The notes below the pieces were generated by a model. It worked only from the letters and a program-made list of their open reading frames with translations, had not been told where the DNA came from and made no database searches. From assembly GCF_023015805.1 (NCBI RefSeq), contig NZ_JALKBA010000004.1, positions 230,227 to 294,226 of the forward strand: a stretch of DNA of 64,000 nt, in the 5' to 3' direction. Positions 18,026 through 27,577 of the stretch are shown here, one piece after another (the first letter of the stretch is position 1; every line of letters begins with the position of its first letter). A program made the translations under genes and the position numbers. The DNA is from Cellulophaga sp. F20128 (GTDB taxonomy: Bacteria > Bacteroidota > Bacteroidia > Flavobacteriales > Flavobacteriaceae).

Positions 18026-18049
18026 AAAACAATTTTAGGTGTAAAAATT

Positions 18050-18061
18050 AGTATTAATACT
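18050..18061. promoter_or_regulatory. 12-bp palindrome before the Nudix regulator gene
   Basis: AGTATTAATACT is a perfect palindrome 25 bases upstream of the regulator's ATG. Its GTAT/ATAC arms recur in the site over the operon promoter at 18201-18213, which supports a shared operator. Confidence 0.45.
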
Positions 18062-18191
18062 GTAAAAGTAAGGAATAAATGTATAAAATACGTTAATAAA
18101 TTAATATTTTAATTTGCAGTTGATACTAGTAAAATGGCATTTATAAGGATGTTATTGTGTTAAATTCATAATATTTTCACTTTTTTTTAAC

Positions 18192-18218
18192 AATGTATTA
18201 GTATTTTTTATACATTTG
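18192..18218 (+). promoter_or_regulatory. Promoter and overlapping operator of the polyol operon
   Basis: TACATTTG at 18211-18218 fits the -7 consensus TAnnTTTG. It is overlapped by nested inverted repeats, ATGTAT (18194-18199)/ATACAT (18210-18215) and GTAT (18201-18204)/ATAC (18210-18213). A regulator bound here would cover the promoter. Confidence 0.5.
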
Positions 18219-18273
18219 AAAAACAAACGTAAATATGACGTTTAAAAATATGCTAACATTAAAATAATATAAT

Positions 18274-19170
18274 ATGAAACGCACAACTCTAGAATCTCAG
18301 GAAAACAGCCAATCTGTTTATCACTTATTAAGTAAGACAAAGGCCCAAAAAACTGCAGGGCAATCCATAGCCACTACTTTTATTTGTATGTTATTGTTTT
18401 TTGGATTAAATTTAGTATCCGCTCAATCTGAGTCTATGAAAGATGACTATAAGGCATTTAACGCCAGTGGTCATTTAAAGAATATGCATACCTGGCATGG
18501 CTTTGTTGTGCACCCAGGAGCAGTATTTGCTACCAGCCTAGAGTACAACACACGAGATTCAAAATTTACCTTTGGGGTTTGGGGTGGTGCCAGTTTTACA
18601 AGTACTGATGTTGTAAACCAAGACACTGGCGCAAATGTTAGTGCCAACTATAAAGAATTTTCAATTTATACGGTATACCGGTTTTCTGATTCCTTTTTTT
18701 TAGAAGCTGTCTCGCATAACAATTATACAGGAGTAGAAGAAAGAGGTGATCAACTTCACTACTGGAGTTATGATAAAACACAAGGTTATAATTTTGTTGA
18801 CGTAAACTTAGGATATAACATAAGCCCCAATACCTTATTGTATTTGGCTACCATTGTAGGTGGTGGCTCTGGAGATTATGAAGTACAAACAGATGGATCC
18901 TTAAAAAATTCTTGGACCCATTATTTTGAAGTTAAAAGTAAAGTTTGGGAAAAAGAAGATGCTAAACTTTCACTTTTTGCCGGTGGTGCCTGGTCTTTTA
19001 CTACAGATAAAACCTTTTACACCGAAGGGGCAGGAAACCTTATAAATGTTGGCGCTGTTTTTGGCAAGAATATTAATCTTGGTAACTATAAAATGCCAAT
19101 AGAAGTAACCGCAATGTGGAATCCTGAAAAGGAAATAACAGTATTACAATTAGACATCACCTTATTTTAA
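18274..19170 (+). CDS. Outer-membrane beta-barrel-like protein of the polyol operon
   Basis: A 298-residue exported protein. After an unusually long polar n-region of about 35 residues there is a hydrophobic stretch (TTFICMLLFFGLNLVSAQS) that ends like a signal peptidase site. The rest alternates aromatic and polar residues (FTFGVWGGASF, YKEFSIYTVYRF, FFLEAVSHNNY) and ends in a strand with terminal Phe (LQLDITLF), the classic end of an outer-membrane barrel. It resembles whole-family outer membrane proteins without assigned function. As first gene of an ABC importer operon it could be the pore for the polyol; this is inferred. Confidence 0.75.
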   Translation: MKRTTLESQENSQSVYHLLSKTKAQKTAGQSIATTFICMLLFFGLNLVSAQSESMKDDYKAFNASGHLKNMHTWHGFVVHPGAVFATSLEYNTRDSKFTFGVWGGASFTSTDVVNQDTGANVSANYKEFSIYTVYRFSDSFFLEAVSHNNYTGVEERGDQLHYWSYDKTQGYNFVDVNLGYNISPNTLLYLATIVGGGSGDYEVQTDGSLKNSWTHYFEVKSKVWEKEDAKLSLFAGGAWSFTTDKTFYTEGAGNLINVGAVFGKNINLGNYKMPIEVTAMWNPEKEITVLQLDITLF

Positions 19171-19199
19171 TAACACAAATTTAGCTAATACATTCAATT

Positions 19200-20264
19200 A
19201 TGGAAACAAGAAAAACAAAAATCGCGTTAAAAAATGTACTTAAGCCTTTGCTGCTATGTACATTAGTACTTAATTTATTCAGTTGTGTAGAACAAAACAA
19301 TGCAGCAAAAAACAACGCAAATAGTGCAACAGATACCAGTGAAAAGGTAGAAAGCGCTATTGATCTTACCGGAAAGAAAATAGGATATTGTACCCCATCA
19401 CTAAACGCCCCATATTATCAGGCCTTATTACAAAGTATAAAAACCAATACCGAAAAAAATGGAATGGTCTTTTTATCTGCAGACGGACAAGATGATATTA
19501 ACAAGCAAGTGGCTGCAGTAGAAGATTTAATTACCAAAGGTGTTGATGCCTTATTGTTAAACCCTAAAGATCCCGATGCTCTTGTAGGGGTTACCAAAGC
19601 TGCCAAAGCTGCCGGGATTCCCGTGTTTATTATTGATAGCTCTATAGATCCTTCTGCTGAATATGTTACTACAATTCAGTCTAATAATTTGGCCAACGGA
19701 GAATTGGCAGGAGAATGGGTTGCTAAAAAATTTGGAAACAACAAAATGAATATAGCCTTATTGAGTGGTAATGCCGGAAATCCAGTAGGAAAAACACGCA
19801 AGCAAGGTTTACTGCAAGGTATAGCCGAAGAGCAGTTACGCAGTTTGGGACATATCGATTTAAATATTAAAACACAAGCCTATACAGATTGGTCGTATGC
19901 AGGAGGCTTAAAAGCTATGGAAGATATTTTAGTAGCACACCCAGATATTAATGTGGTAATTACAGAATCGGATGTGTGTGTGTTAGGAGCAATTAAGGCC
20001 ATTGCCCAAGCAGGAAAAACAGATGATATTTTAATTGTTGCCGGAGCAGACGGACAAAAGGAAGCTATTAAATACATTATGGATACAGACTTTTACGGAT
20101 GTACAGCTATGAATAGCCCAGTGCAAATCGGTAAAAATGCAGTACAATACGCCATTCAATACATGAACGGTAAAAGAGACTTTCCTAAAACGTCATTTAC
20201 ACCGCCATTACTTATTACAAAGGAAAATGCCGCAAAACACTACGATCCTAAAGCATTATTTTAA
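19200..20264 (+). CDS. Sugar/polyol ABC transporter substrate-binding lipoprotein (RbsB-like)
   Basis: A 354-residue lipoprotein (lipobox LFSC, Cys29) of the ribose/galactose-binding protein family. The mature part begins with GKKIGYCTPSLNAPYYQAL, and shows DGQDDINKQVAAVEDLI, GVDALLLNPKDPDAL, and later ITESDVCVLGAIKAI and GADGQKEAI, all typical of periplasmic-binding-protein type 1 folds. It would capture the substrate in the periplasm, anchored by lipid, and hand it to the permease encoded two genes on. Which sugar or polyol is not shown by the sequence; the enzymes downstream point to mannitol or a related polyol. Confidence 0.92.
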   Translation: METRKTKIALKNVLKPLLLCTLVLNLFSCVEQNNAAKNNANSATDTSEKVESAIDLTGKKIGYCTPSLNAPYYQALLQSIKTNTEKNGMVFLSADGQDDINKQVAAVEDLITKGVDALLLNPKDPDALVGVTKAAKAAGIPVFIIDSSIDPSAEYVTTIQSNNLANGELAGEWVAKKFGNNKMNIALLSGNAGNPVGKTRKQGLLQGIAEEQLRSLGHIDLNIKTQAYTDWSYAGGLKAMEDILVAHPDINVVITESDVCVLGAIKAIAQAGKTDDILIVAGADGQKEAIKYIMDTDFYGCTAMNSPVQIGKNAVQYAIQYMNGKRDFPKTSFTPPLLITKENAAKHYDPKALF

Positions 20265-20283
20265 TAAATAAAACTCATTTGAT

Positions 20284-21798
20284 ATGCAAAATTCAGAAAG
20301 TGAATACCGCGTTGAAATGACCGGAATATCAAAAAGTTTTGGGGTTGTCTCAGTACTTGAAGGTGTAGATTTTAAAGTAAAGCATGGGGAAATTCATGCT
20401 TTACTTGGCGAAAACGGAGCCGGAAAATCTACCTTGGTAAAAATCCTTAGCGGGGTACACCAGAAAGATAGCGGTCAAATAAAACTCAATGGACAGGAAA
20501 TAAGTCCTAAAAACACACATGAAGGTCAAGTTTTAGGAATTAGTGTGGTCTATCAGGAATTGTCTTTAGTCAATGACTTATCTGTTGCTGAAAATATTTA
20601 TTTGCACAAATTAGGCGCAAGTAAATTCTGGATGAATTGGAAAGAAATAACTAAAGATGCGCAAGAATTAATAGATTCTTTAGGGTTTAAAATAGATGCC
20701 TCGGCAAGGGTTAGAAATCTAAGTATTGTTCAAAAACAAGTTGTAGAAATTGCGAAGGCCTTGTCAGAAGATACAAAAGTGTTGGTTTTGGATGAGCCAA
20801 CCACTGTTTTTGATCCGACCGACACCCAAAAATTATTCGACAATCTGTTCAAACTAAAAGCGAAGGGGATATCTATTATTTATATCTCCCACCATTTGGA
20901 AGAAATTATTAAAATAGCAGATTCTGTCACCGTTCTAAGGGATGGGGTAGATACGGGTAGTATGGCAGTATCTGATACCGATACAGACGGCATTATTCGG
21001 TTAATGATCGGTAGGGAATTGAAAGATTTATACCCTGCACGTACTGTTGAAATTGGAAAAGACCCCATTTTTGAAGTTAAAAATTTAACGGCTAAAAATA
21101 CACTAGTACACGACGTATCATTTTCAGTACGACCAGGTGAAGTGCTCGGAATAGCAGGATTGGGGGGTAGTGGAAGAACCGAAACGGCCAAACTTATTTT
21201 TGGAGCTGATAAAAAGAAATCAGGAACCATCCTTTTAAATGGAAAAGAAATAAATACAAATACACCCGTAAGTGCTGTAGGCCATCAAATTGGTTTTGTA
21301 TCCGAAGATCGGAAGGAAGAAGGTGTGTTTTTGCCCTTGTCTATCCGACGTAATATTAGCGTTACCAGCTTTACATCTATCTCTAATAAATTTGGATTTA
21401 TCAACGTTGATAACGAGTATAAAAATGTAGTGGGCTTAATTGAAAAATTAAATGTTAAAACCCCTAGCTCAGAAGTCAATGTAAGTAACCTAAGTGGGGG
21501 CAATCAACAAAAAGTAGCCTTGGCAAAATGGTTAAGTGTAGATAGTAAAGTAATTTTTATTGACGAACCTACACGAGGGGTAGATGTTGGTGCCAAAATA
21601 GAAATATACAACCTCATTAACGAAGTAGCTAAAAAAGGAGTAGGGGTTGTTGTTATTTCATCAGATATGCCAGAAATAATGGGAATTTCAGATCGTATTC
21701 TAGTCATGTACAAAGGCACTTTCTATGGCGAATTACCAAAGGAAAAATTTTCAGAAGAAAACATTCTACGTTATTCCATTGGAAAACCATTAAAATAA
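20284..21798 (+). CDS. Sugar/polyol ABC transporter ATPase (RbsA/MglA-like)
   Basis: A 504-residue double ATPase. The first half has Walker A GENGAGKST and Walker B VLVLDEPTT. The second half has a degenerate Walker A (GLGGSGRTE), LSGGNQQKVALAKWL and VIFIDEPTRGVDVGAK, which is the normal asymmetry in RbsA-type proteins. The first half's signature reads RNLSIVQKQVVEIAKAL, also usual. It powers import through the permease of the next gene. Spacing to its neighbours is about 20-30 bases. Confidence 0.95.
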   Translation: MQNSESEYRVEMTGISKSFGVVSVLEGVDFKVKHGEIHALLGENGAGKSTLVKILSGVHQKDSGQIKLNGQEISPKNTHEGQVLGISVVYQELSLVNDLSVAENIYLHKLGASKFWMNWKEITKDAQELIDSLGFKIDASARVRNLSIVQKQVVEIAKALSEDTKVLVLDEPTTVFDPTDTQKLFDNLFKLKAKGISIIYISHHLEEIIKIADSVTVLRDGVDTGSMAVSDTDTDGIIRLMIGRELKDLYPARTVEIGKDPIFEVKNLTAKNTLVHDVSFSVRPGEVLGIAGLGGSGRTETAKLIFGADKKKSGTILLNGKEINTNTPVSAVGHQIGFVSEDRKEEGVFLPLSIRRNISVTSFTSISNKFGFINVDNEYKNVVGLIEKLNVKTPSSEVNVSNLSGGNQQKVALAKWLSVDSKVIFIDEPTRGVDVGAKIEIYNLINEVAKKGVGVVVISSDMPEIMGISDRILVMYKGTFYGELPKEKFSEENILRYSIGKPLK

Positions 21799-21827
21799 AA
21801 CAATCTAATGCTTAAAATATTTGAATT

Positions 21828-22796
21828 ATGAATTTAACAATTAAAGAACAACTAAGCAGTCCCGGAGGTGTGCTTAAATTTGTAGTAAAACACAATACGA
21901 TATTCATTTTTATACTGCTGCTTATTTTTTCAGCCTTAATTTCAGATGTCTTTTTTACATCTACAAACCTTTCCAATTTATTAAAACAGGTATCGGGTAT
22001 TGGTATTATTAGTATTGGTATGCTTATCGTTATATTAACAGGAGGTATCGATTTGTCTGTTGGGTCTATGGTTGCATTATTGGCCGTAACTTTTGCGATC
22101 TTAGTCAATATTGTGGTATTGCCTTTGGCTATTTTAATAACCCTTACCATTGGCTTTGGACTAGGGAGTGTATCGGGATATCTGGTCGCTTATCAAAAAA
22201 TGGCACCATTTGTTGCTACGCTGGCCTTAATGACCATTGCTAGAGGACTAGGTTTTATTTATTCAAAAGGTTCCCCAATAACGTTTAAAACACCGGGTGG
22301 AGAGTTTATGTCTAATTTCGCCAATAATTCTACGCTAGGGGTACCTAATATTGCGCTTGTATTTTTCCTTATCGTTATTTTGACAATGGTAATGCTTCGT
22401 TACAATGTTTTTGGTAGACTTATTATAGCTATCGGTAGTAATGAAGAAGCTTCACGATTATCAGGTATTAAAGTAAATAAATACAAGTTTTTAGTTTATG
22501 CCATTTCAGGGGCCTTGGCGGCTACTGCGGCCATAATTGTAGCCTCTAGAACAAATCTAGGATCTCCTAATATGGGTATGGCTTGGGAATTAGATGCTAT
22601 TGCCGCAGTGGTGATTGGTGGTGCAAGTTTAAATGGGGGTAAAGGTACTGCCATAAACACCCTAATGGGTGTACTTATCCTAGGATTAATTGGAAACATC
22701 TTAAATCTTTTAAATGTACCCTCTTATCCACAACAAGTGGTAAAAGGAGCAATCATTATTTTTGCCGTTTTACTTCAACGTTTTGAAAGCAAATAA
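21828..22796 (+). CDS. Sugar/polyol ABC transporter permease (RbsC-like)
   Basis: A 322-residue inner-membrane permease of the RbsC family with about ten helices. Characteristic segments are GGIDLSVGSMVAL early, MAPFVATLALMTIARG, GSNEEASRLSGIKV in the cytoplasmic coupling loop, and AVVIGGASLNGGKG. It forms the membrane channel of the importer with the adjacent ATPase and binding protein. Bacteroidota more often take up sugars with SusCD/TonB systems, so a complete RbsBAC-like importer is somewhat unusual. Confidence 0.95.
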   Translation: MNLTIKEQLSSPGGVLKFVVKHNTIFIFILLLIFSALISDVFFTSTNLSNLLKQVSGIGIISIGMLIVILTGGIDLSVGSMVALLAVTFAILVNIVVLPLAILITLTIGFGLGSVSGYLVAYQKMAPFVATLALMTIARGLGFIYSKGSPITFKTPGGEFMSNFANNSTLGVPNIALVFFLIVILTMVMLRYNVFGRLIIAIGSNEEASRLSGIKVNKYKFLVYAISGALAATAAIIVASRTNLGSPNMGMAWELDAIAAVVIGGASLNGGKGTAINTLMGVLILGLIGNILNLLNVPSYPQQVVKGAIIIFAVLLQRFESK

Positions 22797-22810
22797 ATAA
22801 AGAGACAACA

Positions 22811-24307
22811 ATGACTACTTATAAATTAAATAGCCTGAACTTATCTAAATTGAAAGATCAGGTTGCTATTCCGCAATACAATAGGGAAAAAATAAAAACG
22901 GGCATCGTACATGTTGGTATTGGTGGTTTTCATAGAGCTCATCAAGCTTTTTATACGGATCAATTATTAAATCAATCGGTTACAGATTGGGGAATTTGCG
23001 GGGTTGCATTATTGGATTTTGATACCGCAATATACAATACCCTAAAGGATCAAAATGGATTGTACACGCTGGTGGTTAAAGAACTGGATGGTTCCTTGAC
23101 AAAAAGAGTTATTGGGTCTATTGTTGAGTATTTATTTGCGCCTGAAAACCCCATACGAGTTATGGAAAAAATGGCTAGTCCAGAAGTGCGAATTATCACA
23201 TTAACCATTACAGAGGGGGGGTATAATTATGATGAAGCTACGGGGCAATTTGATTTTGACAATCCTTTAATTCAATATGATCTAGAACACCCACAAGCAC
23301 CTAAAACAATTTTTGGATATTTAACTCAAGCCCTAAAACTGCGAAAAGATCGTGGATTAGTAGGGATTACTATTCAATCTTGTGATAATATTCAAGGGAA
23401 TGGGCACATGACCAAAAAAATGCTCATGAGTTATGTGGGTGTTGCAGAACCGGAATTAGCACCTTGGATTACGAAAAATGTTTCCTTTCCCAACGCTATG
23501 GTCGACAGAATTACCCCAGCTACAGCGCCCATTGATATTGCCAATTTAAAAGAGACCTCGGGCATTGATGATGCATGGCCCGTAGTCTGTGAACCTTTTA
23601 TACAATGGGTTATTGAAGACGATTTTATTGCGGGCAGACCCCCTTGGGAAACCGTAGGCGTTCAGTTTGTTGAAAACGTAATGCCCTATGAAGAAATGAA
23701 ATTGAGTTTGCTAAATGCAGGCCATTCCGTGCTGGGCATTCTAGGTGCTTTAATGGGGTATACTACCATAGATGAACCTGCTAATAACCCCAACATACGT
23801 GAGTTTTTACGTAGCTATATGAAACAGGAAGTTACGCCAATTTTGAAAAGTTTAGAGGGTGTTAATTTACATAAGTATGAAGAATCCTTGCTGCAACGGT
23901 TTGGTAATATCTATATAAAAGATCAAATAGAAAGAATTTGTTCAGAGAGTTCGGCAAAACTTCCAATTTTTATTTTGCCTACCATAAATGCGCAACTCAA
24001 GCAAAAGGGGTCGCTAAAATATGCCGCCTTAGTTATCGCGGCTTGGGCTGTTTACAGTTTGGGGAAGGATGAAAATGGAAATGCTATAAACCGCAAAGAT
24101 GTTATGCAAAATAATTTATTTGAAAAAGCGGTGGAAGCAAAGCAGGATCCCTCAGCCTTTTTAGAAATTCCATCAGTATTTGGTAAACTATACCAATCAG
24201 AAGCCTTTGTAAAAGCCTATACTAGCGCTTATCAAAATATTGTGGCTCTTGGTGTTGAAAAATGTGTGATGAATATGAACAATACTGTTTTAAAAAAAAT
24301 GAAATGA
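22811..24307 (+). CDS. Mannitol dehydrogenase family protein (polyol 2-dehydrogenase)
   Basis: A 498-residue long-chain polyol dehydrogenase. The N-terminal Rossmann domain contains GIVHVGIGGFHRAHQAFY, and the catalytic motif KLSLLNAGHS (Lys, Asn and His in K-x4-N-x2-H) is intact. Such enzymes oxidise mannitol to fructose with NAD+; relatives use arabitol, sorbitol or fructuronate, so the substrate is not certain. The fructokinase directly downstream, overlapping by ATGA, favours a fructose product and hence mannitol or sorbitol. A mannitol dehydrogenase/fructokinase/ABC cluster is known from the alga-associated flavobacterium Zobellia galactanivorans. Confidence 0.92.
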   Translation: MTTYKLNSLNLSKLKDQVAIPQYNREKIKTGIVHVGIGGFHRAHQAFYTDQLLNQSVTDWGICGVALLDFDTAIYNTLKDQNGLYTLVVKELDGSLTKRVIGSIVEYLFAPENPIRVMEKMASPEVRIITLTITEGGYNYDEATGQFDFDNPLIQYDLEHPQAPKTIFGYLTQALKLRKDRGLVGITIQSCDNIQGNGHMTKKMLMSYVGVAEPELAPWITKNVSFPNAMVDRITPATAPIDIANLKETSGIDDAWPVVCEPFIQWVIEDDFIAGRPPWETVGVQFVENVMPYEEMKLSLLNAGHSVLGILGALMGYTTIDEPANNPNIREFLRSYMKQEVTPILKSLEGVNLHKYEESLLQRFGNIYIKDQIERICSESSAKLPIFILPTINAQLKQKGSLKYAALVIAAWAVYSLGKDENGNAINRKDVMQNNLFEKAVEAKQDPSAFLEIPSVFGKLYQSEAFVKAYTSAYQNIVALGVEKCVMNMNNTVLKKMK

Positions 24308-25185
24308 AGAATATAGTATGCTTTGGAGAAATTTTATGGGATGTTTTCCCCAATCACAAAAAAATTGGTGGAGCACCTTTAAATGTGGCCATTAGATTGC
24401 AATCCTTAGATAATAATGTGGCTGTAATTAGCAGCAGAGGTAAGGATACTAAAGGTGAAAAAATAATCGAATTTATAAAAGAACAAGGTGTGGTAGTAGA
24501 CCACATCCAAATTGATGAAAAACTAAAAACAGGCAAGGTAAAGGTTATGTTGAACCAAAAAGGTTCCGCATCCTATGACATTAAATTTCCGCGTGCTTGG
24601 GATAATATACAGTTAACCAAAGGTGCCCAAGAAATTACAAAACATGCAGATGCCTTTATTTATGGAAGTTTAATTGCAAGAGACGATACCTCAAGAGAAA
24701 CATTGTATGCGCTCTTAAAATTGGCACCGTATAAAATATTTGATGTAAATCTTAGAGAACCCTATTATACTAAAGAAGTACTAAATTATTTGATGAATGC
24801 CGCAGATTTTATAAAATTTAATGATGATGAAATTTTTGAAATAGCCAAATTTTTTGGCAATTCGCCCAGATCCTTGGAGCAAACTATAAAATTTATAGCC
24901 CAAGAAACCAATACCCAATCCATTTGTGTTACCAAAGGCCGTCACGGTGCTATTTTATATTATAAAGGACAATTGTTTTACAATAGTGGTTATCAAGTAG
25001 AGGTGGTAGACACTGTGGGTGCAGGCGATTCGTTTTTAGCTTCATTAATCAACCAATTACTTAAGGGTGCTTCGCCTCAATATGCCATAGATTTTGCCTG
25101 TGCTGTTGGTGCTATAGTTGCTAGTCGTGAAGGGGCTAATCCTGAAATTAAAAAACAAGATATTGATCGGTTTGTCAATTCGTAA
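24304..25185 (+). CDS. PfkB family carbohydrate kinase, probable fructokinase
   Basis: I use the ATG at 24304, overlapping the dehydrogenase stop; this gives 293 residues starting MKNIVCFGEILWDVFP. PfkB features are GGAPLNVAIRL for sugar binding, and the C-terminal VDTVGAGDSFLASL with the catalytic Asp and the anion hole. It would phosphorylate the fructose made by the previous enzyme to fructose 6-phosphate for glycolysis. It is the last gene of the operon and is followed by a terminator. Confidence 0.92.
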   Translation: MKNIVCFGEILWDVFPNHKKIGGAPLNVAIRLQSLDNNVAVISSRGKDTKGEKIIEFIKEQGVVVDHIQIDEKLKTGKVKVMLNQKGSASYDIKFPRAWDNIQLTKGAQEITKHADAFIYGSLIARDDTSRETLYALLKLAPYKIFDVNLREPYYTKEVLNYLMNAADFIKFNDDEIFEIAKFFGNSPRSLEQTIKFIAQETNTQSICVTKGRHGAILYYKGQLFYNSGYQVEVVDTVGAGDSFLASLINQLLKGASPQYAIDFACAVGAIVASREGANPEIKKQDIDRFVNS

Positions 25186-25291
25186 CCTAAAAAATCACTT
25201 TGGTATAGTGGTAAACAGAACCAGAGTAGTATAAGTTCCCTAAATTTTACTATACTTTTTTTATGATAGTACTTTGTTATGTAAGAAGGAA

Positions 25292-25318
25292 AAGAAGGTC
25301 TTTTAGGCCTTCTTTTTT
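25292..25318 (+). terminator. Terminator of the polyol operon
   Basis: AAGAAGGTC (25292-25300) pairs with GGCCTTCTT (25306-25314) over a 5-base loop (TTTTA), with one G-U pair, followed by T residues to 25318. Confidence 0.8.
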
Positions 25319-25415
25319 GTTGCAGTACGGGTTGCATTATAACACCCTATCTTTTTATTTAAACATTTACAGCTGTTTTTTATAGTTCTCCATAGGTATC
25401 CCTTTCGTTTTTATT

Positions 25416-26168
25416 TTAAAAAGATGTTTTGGAAGATTCCCCAAGCCACCATTTTGGTTTGACTTGCTTTTTAACCAGACCAAATTTTTTAACGGAATGG
25501 GTTTCAATATGCTTTATGACATCCGCTACGGAATCGGTCACAAAAAGCAGTTTCATATCTTCTGCACTGATACTTTCATTTTCAGCCATAACACGAATGT
25601 GATGGCACAGTTCCTTGTGGTATTCTGAATCGAAAATAACAATAGGAAAATCTTTAATGACCTTGGTTTGAATTAAGGTTAGCGCTTCAAACAATTCATC
25701 CAAAGTACCAATACCGCCTGGCATAACCACAAAGGCGTAGGAATATTTTACAAGTATTACCTTTCTTAAAAAAAAGTAGGGTATGTTAATCCAAGTATGT
25801 AAATAAGGATTGGGATGTTGTTCAAAGGGTAAAATAATATTGCATCCAACGGATTTACCACCGGCTTCAAAAGCACCTTTGTTAGCAGCCTCCATTATTC
25901 CAGGACCGCCGCCCGTCATGACTGTGAAACCCATTTCTGCTAAAGCAGCCCCAATTTTTTCGGCATTTTTATAATGTTCAGAATCTTTTGTAAACCGTGC
26001 CGAACCAAAGACCGTAACGCATGGCCCAATAAAGTGCATTTTTCGAAAAGCTTTAATGAAATTAATAAAGACTTTTGAAGCAAAGGTAAACTCTCTAAAT
26101 CGAGATAATGGCCCTCTTACAAACAAAGACTCATCTGTTGAAAGCATTATTTTTTTATTAGTTTTCAT
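25416..26168 (-). CDS. LOG family (TIGR00730) Rossmann-fold protein
   Basis: A 250-residue cytoplasmic protein with the two family hallmarks: MTGGGPGIMEAANKGA at about 79-94 and MPGGIGTLDELFEAL near 150. Characterised LOG proteins are nucleoside 5'-monophosphate phosphoribohydrolases, including cytokinin-activating enzymes; the older name lysine decarboxylase is wrong for the family. The true substrate here is unknown. An N-terminal extension of about 45 residues precedes the fold. It is not linked to its neighbours by spacing or function. Confidence 0.88.
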   Translation of the reverse strand: MKTNKKIMLSTDESLFVRGPLSRFREFTFASKVFINFIKAFRKMHFIGPCVTVFGSARFTKDSEHYKNAEKIGAALAEMGFTVMTGGGPGIMEAANKGAFEAGGKSVGCNIILPFEQHPNPYLHTWINIPYFFLRKVILVKYSYAFVVMPGGIGTLDELFEALTLIQTKVIKDFPIVIFDSEYHKELCHHIRVMAENESISAEDMKLLFVTDSVADVIKHIETHSVKKFGLVKKQVKPKWWLGESSKTSF

Positions 26169-26398
26169 ACTGTAATTTTATAATTTTAATCTGTAATTCT
26201 GTTTCTATCAGTCACCTAAAACCTCATTTATAATTCCTTAGAAAGGATATCCAATATTCACTACCCAAATGGTATACCCCCCTTTACCAAAGTTTACCTT
26301 ATGGTAAAAAGTAAACCTAGCAAAAAAATACGGAACAATAAGCGTACTATTTTTTGCTTTAAACAAATGGGCCAAACCGTTTCCTCTCTTTGTATTTT

Positions 26399-27520
26399 TT
26401 AAGTGGTCTTTTTATAACTCCAAACAGCCAAACCATTCATTACAATTGCGTACAACAAGGTTTTTATAAGTAGAGGCAAAATATCCAGAAATCCAGAACC
26501 TTTAAGCATCACCATCCGCATCACTTCTACATAATACTTTATCGGGTTAAATTCTGTTACTAGTTGTGCCCATGGAGGCATACTTTCAATAGGTGTAAAT
26601 AAACCACTCATTAAAATAAAAATAACCACAAAAAACCAAGCAATAAACATGGCTTGTTGTTGCGTATCCGTAAAATTTGAAATGAATAACCCAATGCCCA
26701 ATATCACCAAAATATAAATGGAAGTATAGGCGTACATCAACACTAAACTACCTAGCATAGGAACATCAAAAATAACCTTTGCCAGGAGCAATCCAACAGT
26801 TAACAACCCCATTCCTATAACCCAAAACGGAAAGAGCTTTCCAATAATAAACTGACTTTTCTTAATAGGGGTTACGTTAATTTGCTCTAAAGTGCCTATT
26901 TCCTTTTCACGAACTATATTCATTCCTGATAGAAATAAGGTAATCATTGAAACTAAGAGTACAAGAATACCTGGTACCATAAAGGTTTTGTAATTCAAGG
27001 TTTCGTTATACCAAAATAGAGGAATGGTTTCTATGCGAATGGCCTGTGTTTTCTGATCAGAAATTTGTTGTAAATCTACTTTTAGGTGTTGATTGTAATT
27101 TTGAATAATTTGAGTGATATACACATTTTCTACACCCGCTGCCGCACCATCAATGGCATTAATAGTAACTCCTACATGATTCTGTTTTTCTTTTTGTAAA
27201 TCGCGTTCAAAAAATTGTGGAATATCCAAAACAACATCAATTTCCCCTTTGAGCATGGCCTTACTTGCTTGGCTGTTGGACGGAAAATTAGTGAATACAT
27301 CAAAATAAGTAGAAGCCTGGAATTTTTCTATCAATGCTCGTGAGCTTACCGAATGATCATTATCTATAAAACCAAATTTGATATGTTGTACTTCAAAAGT
27401 GGCGGCATTTGAAAGAATTACCAATTGTAATAAAGGCAATACAAATATAATAGGAAGCATTCCTTTATTTCTAAAGATTTGCTTAAACTCTTTTTGGATG
27501 ATATATAGTATTGTTTTCAT
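26399..27520 (-). CDS. ABC-2 type efflux permease, second
   Basis: A 373-residue permease of the YbhR type. One N-terminal helix (about 20-40) is followed by a large periplasmic domain (about 45-175), then five helices with GMNIVREKEIGTLEQINVTP at the coupling loop and FTPIESMPPWAQ near the end. It resembles the preceding gene product throughout, indicating an old tandem duplication. It is the last gene of the efflux operon read leftward from the TetR gene, and ends 26 residues' worth of AT-rich sequence before the LOG gene promoter region. Confidence 0.92.
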   Translation of the reverse strand: MKTILYIIQKEFKQIFRNKGMLPIIFVLPLLQLVILSNAATFEVQHIKFGFIDNDHSVSSRALIEKFQASTYFDVFTNFPSNSQASKAMLKGEIDVVLDIPQFFERDLQKEKQNHVGVTINAIDGAAAGVENVYITQIIQNYNQHLKVDLQQISDQKTQAIRIETIPLFWYNETLNYKTFMVPGILVLLVSMITLFLSGMNIVREKEIGTLEQINVTPIKKSQFIIGKLFPFWVIGMGLLTVGLLLAKVIFDVPMLGSLVLMYAYTSIYILVILGIGLFISNFTDTQQQAMFIAWFFVVIFILMSGLFTPIESMPPWAQLVTEFNPIKYYVEVMRMVMLKGSGFLDILPLLIKTLLYAIVMNGLAVWSYKKTT

Positions 27521-27577
27521 ATTTGTATTGAAGACAGACGCATTAACTGCTGTTTGCCATAGTGATATACCTATTTT

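Noticed and set aside
26270..26320. TTTACC/GGTAAA hairpin between the efflux operon end and the LOG gene
   Set aside because: No T tract on either strand; it could be a terminator or an operator, with too little to decide.
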